From contig JAQGHH010000012.1 in the NCBI GenBank assembly GCA_028288945.1, forward strand, positions 1 to 5,447: DNA of 5,447 nt, in the 5' to 3' direction. This stretch comes from Phycisphaerales bacterium (GTDB lineage Bacteria > Planctomycetota > Phycisphaerae > Tepidisphaerales > Tepidisphaeraceae). The translations under genes were made by a program, and so were the position numbers. Shown here piece after piece: positions 1 to 5,447 of the stretch (position 1 is its first letter; each line of letters begins with the position of its first letter). The notes below the pieces were generated by a model. It made no database searches. It saw nothing but the letters and a program-made list of their open reading frames with translations, and was not told the origin of the DNA.

Positions 1-545
1 ACGCGGGCGACGGTGCGCTGGTAAAAGTCGCCGGCGGTTTGGGCGAAGGCGTCCGGGCCGATGAGCTGGTTCTTGGCGTTGCTGATCGTCGCGTGCACGG
101 TCGCGGGCGAGAAGTTGGTGCTGGAAACGTCCAGCATCTTCAGCGCTTCCTTCACGACCTTGTTCTGGTCGGAACTGTCGTAGATCGTGAAGTTCGCCGG
201 CAACCCGATTCGCGGCGCGAAATGACGGAGAGAGCGCAGGCAAAGCGAGTGGAACGTGCAGATGGTCGGCCACGGCTGATCGATCCGGCCGAAGTCGCGC
301 ATCTGCCGCCCCACTACATTGCTCACCCGGCTCTTCATCTCCCCCGCCGCCTTGTTGGTGAACGTGATGGCGAGGATGGCCGGCGCCGGGATTCCCTGGC
401 GAATAAGGTAGGCGACCCGCCGGGTGATGACCCGGGTCTTCCCGCTGCCCGCCCCGGCGACGATCAGCAGCGGCCCGTCCACGTGCATCACCGCCTCGCG
501 CTGCGGCGGAGTCAGATCTTCCAGCAACTGTTTCGAATCCAGCAC
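1..545 (-). CDS. pcrA: ATP-dependent DNA helicase, PcrA/UvrD family (N-terminal part)
   Basis: Superfamily 1A 3'-5' DNA helicase that unwinds DNA using ATP in repair and in clearing replication or recombination intermediates. Only the first 181 codons lie in the window; the rest runs off the left edge. Visible motifs in order are the Q-motif LTPPQREAV (residues 11-19), Walker A AGAGSGKTR (30-38), motif Ia ILAITFTNKAA (57-67) and motif Ib TFHSLC (97-102). The later TISNAKNQL stretch resembles Gram-positive PcrA more than E. coli UvrD. The start is the GTG at 545: an in-frame TAG lies at 591-593, no other start codon falls between, and a GGAG sits 11 nt upstream (557-560). The next ATG would remove the Q-motif. 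It is transcribed divergently from the exported-protein gene at 854. The family is near certain; the choice among PcrA, UvrD and Rep is less so because the C-terminus is not visible. Confidence 0.95.
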   Translation of the reverse strand, partial: MLDSKQLLEDLTPPQREAVMHVDGPLLIVAGAGSGKTRVITRRVAYLIRQGIPAPAILAITFTNKAAGEMKSRVSNVVGRQMRDFGRIDQPWPTICTFHSLCLRSLRHFAPRIGLPANFTIYDSSDQNKVVKEALKMLDVSSTNFSPATVHATISNAKNQLIGPDAFAQTAGDFYQRTVAR

Positions 546-589
546 GCTTACGTCCGCTCCGAATCGAGTAAAATCCGAACCTCCGGCGC

Positions 590-618
590 ACTATAGCGGC
601 GCGGGAGAGTGATTCCAA
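590..618 (-). promoter_or_regulatory. Putative sigma70-type promoter of the helicase gene
   Basis: On the minus strand, TTGGAA (618-613) is followed by a 17-nt spacer and TATAGT (595-590). These match the -35 and -10 consensus at 4 of 6 and 5 of 6 positions. The -10 lies about 45 nt upstream of the GTG start at 545, leaving a short leader that contains the GGAG ribosome-binding site. The assignment rests on the motif and its location only. Confidence 0.4.
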
Positions 619-620
619 AC

Positions 621-760
621 GGGGAGGGAGTGCTGGGTGCTGAGTGCTGAGCTTAGGAGAAAGCGAAGGGCAGTTCCGACGTCCGCTCGCGCTCTTAAGT
701 CCTCTTCTGCCTTTTCACTCAGCACCCAGCACTCGGCACTCAGCACTTCCTCCCCCTCCC
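621..760. repeat. 140-bp imperfect inverted repeat with heptamer arms
   Basis: The left arm (621-651) begins GGGGAGGG and continues with three tandem heptamers of the form AGTGCTG/GGTGCTG. The right arm (718-760), read on the opposite strand, begins with a similar G/A-rich run and carries four heptamers (AGTGCTG, AGTGCCG, AGTGCTG, GGTGCTG). Arm mismatches are nearly all A/G at the first heptamer base, some of which could be tolerated as wobble pairs in RNA. The 66-bp centre (652-717) is purine-rich on its left side and pyrimidine-rich on its right, including a TTAAGTCCTCTTCTGCC stretch, so the inversion may extend imperfectly inward. It lies in the divergent interval between the helicase and exported-protein genes and contains no credible gene. 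It resembles a dispersed intergenic repeat, but copy number cannot be seen from one window. Confidence 0.8.
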
Positions 761-842
761 GTTAACGCCTGCCATTCCCGCGGGTATTCCCCATTGAAGC
801 TTTCCGCGCCGATAGCCGGGGTGGAAAGTGATTCACATCATC

Positions 843-847
843 AGGAG
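843..847 (+). promoter_or_regulatory. Ribosome-binding site deciding the start of the exported protein
   Basis: An AGGAG core lies exactly 6 nt before the ATG at 854 and directly abuts the in-frame ATG at 848. Normal spacing therefore favours 854. That start also gives a standard signal peptide with no N-terminal extension. Confidence 0.7.
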
Positions 848-853
848 ATGACC

Positions 854-1531
854 ATGTTCACCGCATCTCGATGGTTCGCCGGCTTGGCCGTGCTTGTCTG
901 TTTCGCCGGATCGGTTCGGGCCGGCGATGAGTCCGAGATCAAACAGACGGCCAAAAGCTTCGCCCAGGCGATGAGCAAGGGGGACGCCGACGGCGCCCGG
1001 AAGTACATGGTGCGGACCGACGACACCGACGCGATGATCGACGCCCTTACGCCGGTGGTTGCCGGCCGGCTGAAGCTCGACAAGGCGCTGACCAGCAAGT
1101 TCGGTGAAGAAGGTATCAAAGGCGTCTCGGGCGGCATCGGCATGAACCAGGCGATGACTCAGTACGCCGACCATGTGGATGATGCCGACGTCAAGATTGA
1201 CGGCAACCGCGCCACCGTCTCCCGTAAGCCCGACGCCGACAACAAGCCCGCCGCGGCCGCCGCAGCGCGCGACAATGCCCTGCACATGAAAAAGGTAGAC
1301 GGCGACTGGAAAGTTGACATGACTTCGCTTCAGAACCTGCAAAAATTGAAGCAGCAAATCCCCATGATGCAGGCGATGGGCAAAGTGATGACCGACCTGG
1401 CGGATGAAGTCGACGGCGGCAAGTACAAGACCGTTGCCGAGGTCAACGTCGCCATGAAACAAAAAATGCTCGCGACGTTCCAAGGCATGGCTCGCCAGGG
1501 CGGCCGGCCCGGCGCTGCCCCCGCCAAGTGA
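854..1531 (+). CDS. Exported protein of unknown function, NTF2-like character
   Basis: 225 residues. The N-terminus is a textbook Sec signal peptide: a basic residue at R6, a hydrophobic core at about residues 8-19, and an Ala-X-Ala-like cleavage site VRA before G24. The mature protein opens with a helix, SEIKQTAKSFAQAMSKGDADGARKY in part, and ends its central region with VDGDWKVDM (about 148-156). That helix plus the late 'DGDWKV' strand is what small secreted NTF2-like/DUF4878-type proteins show, but I cannot assign a family firmly. An Ala-rich spacer lies near 133-138, and the tail is Gly/Pro/Ala-rich. The frame is open back to 644, but that extension runs through the inverted repeat and lacks a ribosome-binding site. 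The gene stands alone, divergent from the helicase, and is followed 57 nt later by a strong hairpin. No catalytic residues are recognisable. It probably acts in the periplasm. Confidence 0.85.
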   Translation: MFTASRWFAGLAVLVCFAGSVRAGDESEIKQTAKSFAQAMSKGDADGARKYMVRTDDTDAMIDALTPVVAGRLKLDKALTSKFGEEGIKGVSGGIGMNQAMTQYADHVDDADVKIDGNRATVSRKPDADNKPAAAAAARDNALHMKKVDGDWKVDMTSLQNLQKLKQQIPMMQAMGKVMTDLADEVDGGKYKTVAEVNVAMKQKMLATFQGMARQGGRPGAAPAK

Positions 1532-1588
1532 ACATCCACCAAATCACTATAGCCAACAGTTCCCGACAATAACGTGATCCACAACATC

Positions 1589-1630
1589 AAGGAGCCCGGC
1601 GGCACCAAGTAAAGTGCCGCCGGGCTCCTT
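1589..1630 (+). terminator. Strong stem-loop terminator between convergent genes
   Basis: A perfect 17-bp stem (1589-1605 with 1614-1630, arms AAGGAGCCCGGCGGCAC and its complement) encloses an 8-nt loop. It starts 57 nt after the exported-protein stop and lies 38 nt beyond the stop of the oppositely oriented gene at 1669. The downstream plus-strand tract (gtctttgatt) is only moderately T-rich, and the minus side is also weak. It may stop both convergent transcripts. The stem itself is certain; the terminator role is inferred from position. Confidence 0.8.
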
Positions 1631-1668
1631 GTCTTTGATTCATTGAGGTGCGAAACGCTTTCCTCTGA

Positions 1669-2052
1669 TTACTTCTCGCCCCCGTCGTCGGTGCAATAGG
1701 CCTCAAGCTCGCTGATGAACTCGTACAACGCCGTGGCGGTGTTATGCTGGGGGTCGTCGCCGTCGTAGACGAGCGTGAAGTCGTCCTTCATTGCCGCACA
1801 GGCAAGCTGCTGAAGTGCCGGGCGGAACGGGCCATTCGCCAGGGCTTCGTGGTAGCACGCGCGGAAGTAATCGTACCCCCCCGGATGGCTCTCAAACCAT
1901 TCCCAAATCTGCCGCGTCGGGCCCAGGTGACAAAGCACATGATCGATCCGGCACCACTCCTGCAAATCGCGCGTGAGCCCGATCGGCTCCGCCCAGATTC
2001 GCTGCCCGTCGCCCGCCTCGACCGGTTCCAGAAAGTGCTTGATCTTGAACAT
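1669..2052 (-). CDS. DUF488-like family protein
   Basis: 127 residues, cytoplasmic, with no signal peptide or membrane segment. The N-terminal MFKIKHFLEPVEAGDGQRI and the C-terminal block FTLVYDGDDPQHNTATALYEF (residues 92-112, first and last ends quoted) follow the DUF488/YeaO pattern: a basic beta strand, an acidic DG turn, then 'TLLY..RD..HN.A..L' near the end. The central WEWFESHPGGYDYF (50-63) matches the family's 'WF.HDP..W..F' region. The usual DRLWPRG signature after the first strand is replaced here by AEPIGLTRDL (21-30), so this is a divergent branch. DUF488 has no well-established activity, so none is assigned. The ATG is well supported by AAGGAG (2060-2065 on the complement) with a 7-nt spacer. 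It is convergent with the exported-protein gene. The coding call is firm; the family call is moderate. Confidence 0.8.
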   Translation of the reverse strand: MFKIKHFLEPVEAGDGQRIWAEPIGLTRDLQEWCRIDHVLCHLGPTRQIWEWFESHPGGYDYFRACYHEALANGPFRPALQQLACAAMKDDFTLVYDGDDPQHNTATALYEFISELEAYCTDDGGEK

Positions 2053-2099
2053 GACACCGCTCCTTGCTTCACATGGGAGGAGCCTTCCGGGTTCCTCTA

Positions 2100-2105
2100 A
2101 CTATA
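2100..2105 (-). promoter_or_regulatory. Possible -10 element for the DUF488-like gene
   Basis: TATAGT on the minus strand lies 47 nt upstream of the ATG at 2052 and matches the helicase -10 candidate exactly. No good -35 hexamer sits 16-18 nt upstream, so this is only a weak candidate. Confidence 0.2.
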
Positions 2106-2245
2106 AGACGATGGAAAGTTCGTGAAGTTGGGAACGAATGTCAGGATTTCACCTGCCGTGATCGTCCCATTCAAAGATCCGCAAGGAGATGGTATGCGGC
2201 GGGAACCTTGCCGCTGTACCGCCCGCCCGTCCGCGCACGCGCCCG

Positions 2246-2671
2246 CTATCGCCTTCCGATTTCGATCATTGGTTGCAGTTGCTGCACGCCGCCGGCCGCC
2301 ACCAGGATCACCGTAGCCCGCTCGCCCGAGGGCCCGACGCCATCGGGCCCTCGGGCGAGCAGATCGGCCGCGGCTACACGCCCGACTTCCGTGTCCGCGA
2401 ACGGATAGTCGGGCCAATGGGGATTAAAGGTGAAAGTGTAGTAGCCGTGACCGTCAGGGTCGGTGTGGCGTTCCAGATCGGTCACGAGGTAGACCTGATT
2501 GTCGGCCATCGCCAGGTCATGCTGCATCCGCTCGTCGCTGATTTTGGGAGCCTTCGCGGTGCACGTGTTTGGGTGCGGCCGGCACGCACAGTCGGCACAG
2601 CCGTTAACTAGAACTCCCAGGGGTGAAAGTGCAACAGCACAGGACGTCACCAATGCTCGATTGACGCTCAT
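2246..2671 (-). CDS. Small cysteine-rich putative lipoprotein, function unknown
   Basis: 141 residues. The N-terminus has R5, then a hydrophobic run to about residue 23 ending in LVNGC, a plausible though non-ideal lipobox with C25 as the lipidated cysteine. C25, C28, C30 and C37 form a tight CxxCxC...C cluster just after it, which might bind a metal or form disulfides. The middle (59-95) is rich in aromatic residues (YLVTDLER, YYTFTFNPHWPDYPF) and looks like a beta-rich folded domain. The C-terminus is VILVAAGG followed by IEIGRR. I do not recognise a family. The start at 2671 is preceded by a purine-rich AAAGGTGGTGG stretch that can act as a ribosome-binding site. The gene lies 47 nt downstream of the ysnF-like gene on the same strand, so co-transcription is possible. 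An open plus-strand frame overlaps it, but only this strand gives a signal peptide and balanced composition. Confidence 0.65.
   Translation of the reverse strand: MSVNRALVTSCAVALSPLGVLVNGCADCACRPHPNTCTAKAPKISDERMQHDLAMADNQVYLVTDLERHTDPDGHGYYTFTFNPHWPDYPFADTEVGRVAAADLLARGPDGVGPSGERATVILVAAGGVQQLQPMIEIGRR
2321..2359. repeat. Perfect 17-bp intragenic palindrome
   Basis: CTCGCCCGAGGGCCCGA (2321-2337) is repeated as its exact complement at 2343-2359 around a 5-nt loop. It lies inside the putative lipoprotein gene, encoding ARGPDG and GPSGERA around residues 106-119. There is no T-run after it on either strand, so it is not a standard terminator. The inner GGGCCC makes each arm partly self-complementary. 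Confidence 0.9.
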
Positions 2672-2718
2672 CCGCCACCACCTTTGTTGACGACGTGCCT
2701 GCGACTCCTTGGAACCTG

Positions 2719-3588
2719 TTACGGCTCGTTCGTTCGCGCACGAGTGCGACTGGCCTGATCCGCCGGGCTTTCTTCGACGCTTCGGTCGGTGCGCTCGGCA
2801 GCCTGCTGGCCCGGGATGCGCTCGACCTCGACGTCGCTCTTGCGAACCGTATCACGGACTTTCTCTGTCCGCTGCTGAGCTTCCTTGTTTACCGCCACTT
2901 CTTCGACGACCCGGGCCGTCTTGGCGACCACCGGTTCCTCGGCCGTCTCCGTCACTTCAACGACCTTGTCCTGAAATGCCTGGTTCACGTCGGCGCTCGT
3001 CAGGTCACGCTCAACGGGCCTGCGCTCTACATTGACGCGTTCCTCGCGGAGGGTCACATCGGCCTCGACGGGCTGCTCCGTTACGCGACGCACGACGCGC
3101 ACGCCGCCCCGGCTCACCTCGCGCTTGCCGACGGCAACCTGCTCTTCGACCACGGGAATCCGGGCCTCGCCCGTGGCGGCCGTGCCCGCCGTGGAGCCCG
3201 TGGTGGCTGTGCCGGCATCAGGAACGCCCGCCCATCCGGCGCTTCGCCATTGGGCGGCGCGCTCGTCAACGTCGATGGCGTTATGATCACGCATGATGTC
3301 GGCCGCCCGGTCGGCCAGGTTGTCGGGCGTCGTCGCAGTGACGAGCGTGCCGCCCCGGCGCGTTCCCTCGGCGTAGTACTCCGCGTAACGGCTGTTGCGG
3401 TCTCCGGTGAACATCGACTTGAGTTCCTCCCAAAAGCTCCGCCGCCCGGAAGCGTCCCCGCTTCCAGCCTTATCTGAGGAGGTCGACATCGTCACATCGC
3501 TTTCGGGAAGACCCACCGCAATGAGCTCGCGCCTGACGTCGGCGGCCTCGCCCGCGCTGTCGAACAATCCAATCACTGTGCAAGCCAT
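2719..3588 (-). CDS. YsnF/AvaK-type stress protein: YflT/GsmA-like N-terminus plus DUF2382
   Basis: 289 residues, soluble. The N-terminal part (about 1-108) begins TVIGLFDSAGEAADVRREL, alternates beta and alpha, and carries GTLVTATTPDNLADRAADIM (80-99). This is the layout of the general-stress YflT/GsmA-like domain, which handles a 'vary by residue, permute helix' ferredoxin-like fold. A Gly/Thr/Ala linker (about 118-141) leads to a DUF2382 domain (about 143-258). That domain shows its hallmark IPVVEEQVAVGKREV..GGVRV, then LREERVNVERRPV, then EEVAVNKEA and the terminal VEVERI. The tail (259-289) is charged and probably disordered. DUF2382 proteins are associated with stress response in many bacteria, but no biochemical activity is established. 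AAGGAG (3595-3600 on the complement) lies 6 nt before the ATG. It is the second of two same-strand DUF2382 genes, 98 nt after the first. The family is confident; the cellular role is inferred. Confidence 0.93.
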   Translation of the reverse strand: MACTVIGLFDSAGEAADVRRELIAVGLPESDVTMSTSSDKAGSGDASGRRSFWEELKSMFTGDRNSRYAEYYAEGTRRGGTLVTATTPDNLADRAADIMRDHNAIDVDERAAQWRSAGWAGVPDAGTATTGSTAGTAATGEARIPVVEEQVAVGKREVSRGGVRVVRRVTEQPVEADVTLREERVNVERRPVERDLTSADVNQAFQDKVVEVTETAEEPVVAKTARVVEEVAVNKEAQQRTEKVRDTVRKSDVEVERIPGQQAAERTDRSVEESPADQASRTRARTNEP

Positions 3589-3686
3589 GGCTGGCTCCTT
3601 TTCAATTCAAACAGGCCTAACGGTGTACTTCGCGACGCGGTCCGTGCTTCCGCGCCGACAAATGTGTCGCCGCAAGCCCCGCGCCA

Positions 3687-4292
3687 TTACGCTTGATCCT
3701 GCGACGATGCCGGGGCAATCCGCTCGATCTCGGCCTCTTCACTCCGCAACGTCACACGCTGAGGTTGATGCGTCTGCGATCGGCGAGTGGTGACCCGCAC
3801 TTCTTCACGCAGCACCAGCCGCTTCTCCACGACCAGCACCTCCTCGACGAGCGGGACAATGAGCGTATCGCCTTCCCGCCTCACCTCCGGCACCACCTCG
3901 ACCACCCTCCCCACCTCCACCCGCTCCACGTTAACCACCTCCCGTTCGAGCGGAACATCGACAACTTCTTCGTACTCCCGCACGTGTGTGGAAACCCGCA
4001 CACCCCCGGTCTGCACTTTCCGTTTGCCGACCGCGAGTTGCTCTCGTGCCAGCGGAATGACAATGCCCTCTTGCATTGTTGACGCTGCCTGAATGCCCTC
4101 GAGCTCGCTTGGAGATAGTGGCAAATAAAAGCTCCCATCAGACCGTGCCTGCAACAATTCCGCAGGCACGATCACCCGCCGTCCGTCCTGCAATACGAGT
4201 TCGCGAGTTCCCTCGCGCCGCGTGTCAGGCGACCCGACGAGCTCGCCGCGAAGGCCGTCCTTCCCTGTGACGATCGGTGTGCTGTCTTGCAT
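3687..4292 (-). CDS. DUF2382 domain protein with PRC-barrel-like N-terminus
   Basis: 201 residues from the chosen ATG. The N-terminal module (about 8-60) includes VTGKDGLRGELVG, then LVLQDGRRVIVPAELL and GSFYLPLS. This beta-rich arrangement resembles PRC-barrel domains that often precede DUF2382. The C-terminal DUF2382 (about 77-193) contains two copies of the motif: IPLAREQLAVGKRKVQTGGVRV (77-98 in outline) and VPLVEEVLVVEKRLVLREEVRV in outline, with PLEREVVNVERVEV between, ending EIERI. The domain is highly charged and rich in Glu/Val/Arg. Start choice is uncertain: ATG 4292 has GGGA 6 nt upstream, ATG 4298 has no spacer, and ATG 4316 has only a weak GGA. Those alternatives would add 2 or 8 residues outside any domain. 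It is the first gene after the groEL terminators and is likely to have its own promoter, which I could not identify. Confidence 0.9.
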   Translation of the reverse strand: MQDSTPIVTGKDGLRGELVGSPDTRREGTRELVLQDGRRVIVPAELLQARSDGSFYLPLSPSELEGIQAASTMQEGIVIPLAREQLAVGKRKVQTGGVRVSTHVREYEEVVDVPLEREVVNVERVEVGRVVEVVPEVRREGDTLIVPLVEEVLVVEKRLVLREEVRVTTRRSQTHQPQRVTLRSEEAEIERIAPASSQDQA

Positions 4293-4422
4293 ACGCATTC
4301 CCGTGGGCCTGAGCATCCGACGGATTCCGATTCAGGGCGGAGATGATGTGCAACCGCCGTACCCGGCGCGAAAGCGGTATGGCGCATATTGCTGGTTGGC
4401 AAATACGCGGTCTGCGAGCAGG

Positions 4423-4446
4423 AAAAAAAGGTCCGCAGTGCGGACC
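4423..4446 (-). terminator. Intrinsic terminator without an obvious gene upstream
   Basis: On the minus strand, GGTCCGCACTGCGGACC (4446-4430) can form a 6-bp stem with a 5-nt loop, followed immediately by seven U residues (4429-4423). This is a canonical Rho-independent terminator. The nearest upstream gene is groEL, whose own hairpin lies about 140 bp earlier, so this is either a back-up terminator or the end of a short non-coding transcript. On the plus strand the downstream sequence is not T-rich, which fixes the orientation. Confidence 0.8.
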
Positions 4447-4585
4447 CTATCTGATTTCATTGAAGTGGCCCGCGACGCGTGCCAGTGCATTCGCGAGCCC
4501 CTACGCCCTGGGCGCTTGCATGGTGGATTTGTGAGCATGACCGCGTGACTGCAAGGACCGAGTAGTCTGACTACACATCAAACAA
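4447..4585 (-). ncRNA. Speculative small RNA between two terminators
   Basis: This 139-nt stretch is bounded by the groEL terminator on one side and a U7 terminator on the other, and it contains no credible protein-coding frame. The one minus-strand frame here (from ATG 4538) reads straight through the terminator and looks nothing like a protein. Short self-complementary elements are present: CGCCC/GGGCG around 4506 and CGCGA/TCGCG at 4471-4475 and 4491-4495. No convincing promoter was found, no tRNA cloverleaf fits, and no known RNA family is recognised. The call rests on the orphan terminator alone. Confidence 0.15.
4562..4574. repeat. Short perfect palindrome, possible protein-binding site
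   Basis: GTAGTCTGACTAC is two 6-nt arms around a single central base, located between the groEL terminator and the orphan U7 terminator. Its size and symmetry would suit a dimeric regulator, but no promoter is evident beside it. Confidence 0.4.
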
Positions 4586-4620
4586 GAAACGCCCGCGGAG
4601 CGTGGCTCCGCGGGCGTTTC
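4586..4620 (-). terminator. groEL terminator
   Basis: A perfect 15-bp stem (4586-4600 with 4606-4620, arms GAAACGCCCGCGGAG and its complement) encloses a 5-nt loop. It starts 35 nt after the groEL stop. On the minus strand the stem ends in GTTTC and is followed by TTGTTTGATG, which is moderately U-rich. Its position directly after groEL makes termination of that transcript the natural role. Confidence 0.88.
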
Positions 4621-4655
4621 GTTGTTCGACAACTCTAACTTGTGTGACGACGGGA

Positions 4656-5447
<792 letters not shown>

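Noticed and set aside
39..596. 185-aa plus-strand open frame
   Set aside because: It is the antisense shadow of the helicase gene. The minus strand shows complete helicase motifs, while this frame has biased, Arg-rich composition and no motif.
621..760. CRISPR array
   Set aside because: The repeats are 7-bp tandem units without spacers and are arranged as inverted arms; no cas genes are present.
762..790. Possible plus-strand promoter TTAACG-17-TATTCC for the exported protein
   Set aside because: The spacing is right but the -10 matches at only three of six positions, so it is not better than chance in this region.
644..853. N-terminal extension of the exported protein
   Set aside because: It runs through the heptamer repeat, has no ribosome-binding site, and would bury the signal peptide 70 residues inside the protein.
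833..1483. 216-aa minus-strand open frame
   Set aside because: It is antisense to the exported protein, His/Val-rich and motif-free. The plus strand has a signal peptide, a ribosome-binding site and a terminator.
1553..1612. Mini reading frame ending just inside the terminator stem (…KEPGGTK)
   Set aside because: It is about 19 codons long, has no normal start or ribosome-binding site, and its end is dictated by the hairpin sequence.
2196..2214. GCGGC/GCCGC hairpin after the lipoprotein gene as a terminator
   Set aside because: The stem is only 5 bp and no U-tract follows on the minus strand.
2189..2611. 140-aa plus-strand open frame over the lipoprotein gene
   Set aside because: It has no ribosome-binding site, signal or recognisable motif. 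The minus frame has a signal peptide and protein-like composition.
2695..3477. 260-aa plus-strand open frame over the ysnF-like gene
   Set aside because: It is the antisense shadow of a clear DUF2382 protein with Gly/Arg-rich low-information sequence.
4332..4538. 68-aa minus-strand open frame downstream of groEL
   Set aside because: It reads through the U7 terminator (the FFLL stretch comes from it) and has no ribosome-binding site or family resemblance.
4447..4585. tRNA gene
   Set aside because: No cloverleaf, T-loop consensus or CCA end could be fitted on either strand.

Overview
The window is GC-rich and gene-dense and looks like bacterial chromosome. The clearest family matches are an N-terminal PcrA/UvrD helicase fragment at the left edge and a C-terminal GroEL fragment at the right edge. 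Between them lie two stress-type DUF2382 (YsnF/AvaK) proteins, a DUF488-like protein, a small cysteine-rich putative lipoprotein and an exported protein. The exported, lineage-poor proteins and the AGTGCTG-type heptamer inverted repeat suggest a planctomycete, perhaps Phycisphaerae. That is an inference from style, because no rRNA or other decisive marker is present.

Layout. 1-545 (minus): start of a pcrA-like helicase gene, running off the left edge. 546-853: divergent intergenic region with a plausible sigma70-type promoter for pcrA (590-618) and a 140-bp imperfect inverted repeat built from heptamers (621-760). 854-1531 (plus): exported protein with a clean signal peptide and an NTF2-like flavour, followed by a perfect 17-bp stem terminator (1589-1630). 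That terminator sits between convergent genes. 1669-2052 (minus): DUF488-like protein. 2246-2671 (minus): putative lipoprotein gene containing a perfect 17-bp intragenic palindrome. 2719-3588 (minus): YsnF-type protein (YflT/GsmA-like N-terminus plus DUF2382). 3687-4292 (minus): second DUF2382 protein with a PRC-barrel-like N-terminus. 4293-4655: gene-free stretch with two minus-strand intrinsic terminators about 140 bp apart. 4656-5447 (minus): groEL, C-terminal half, running off the right edge.

Functionally, the right two-thirds reads as a stress neighbourhood: a chaperonin followed on the same strand by two DUF2382 paralogs with different N-terminal modules, then a small envelope protein. 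GroEL is insulated from the DUF2382 genes by its own terminator, so the link is proximity rather than a shared operon. The ysnF-like gene and the lipoprotein gene are only 47 bp apart and could be co-transcribed. I found no convincing new defence or mobile system. The best candidates for unexplained function are the stretch between the two terminators downstream of groEL, the heptamer inverted repeat, and the palindrome inside the lipoprotein gene.
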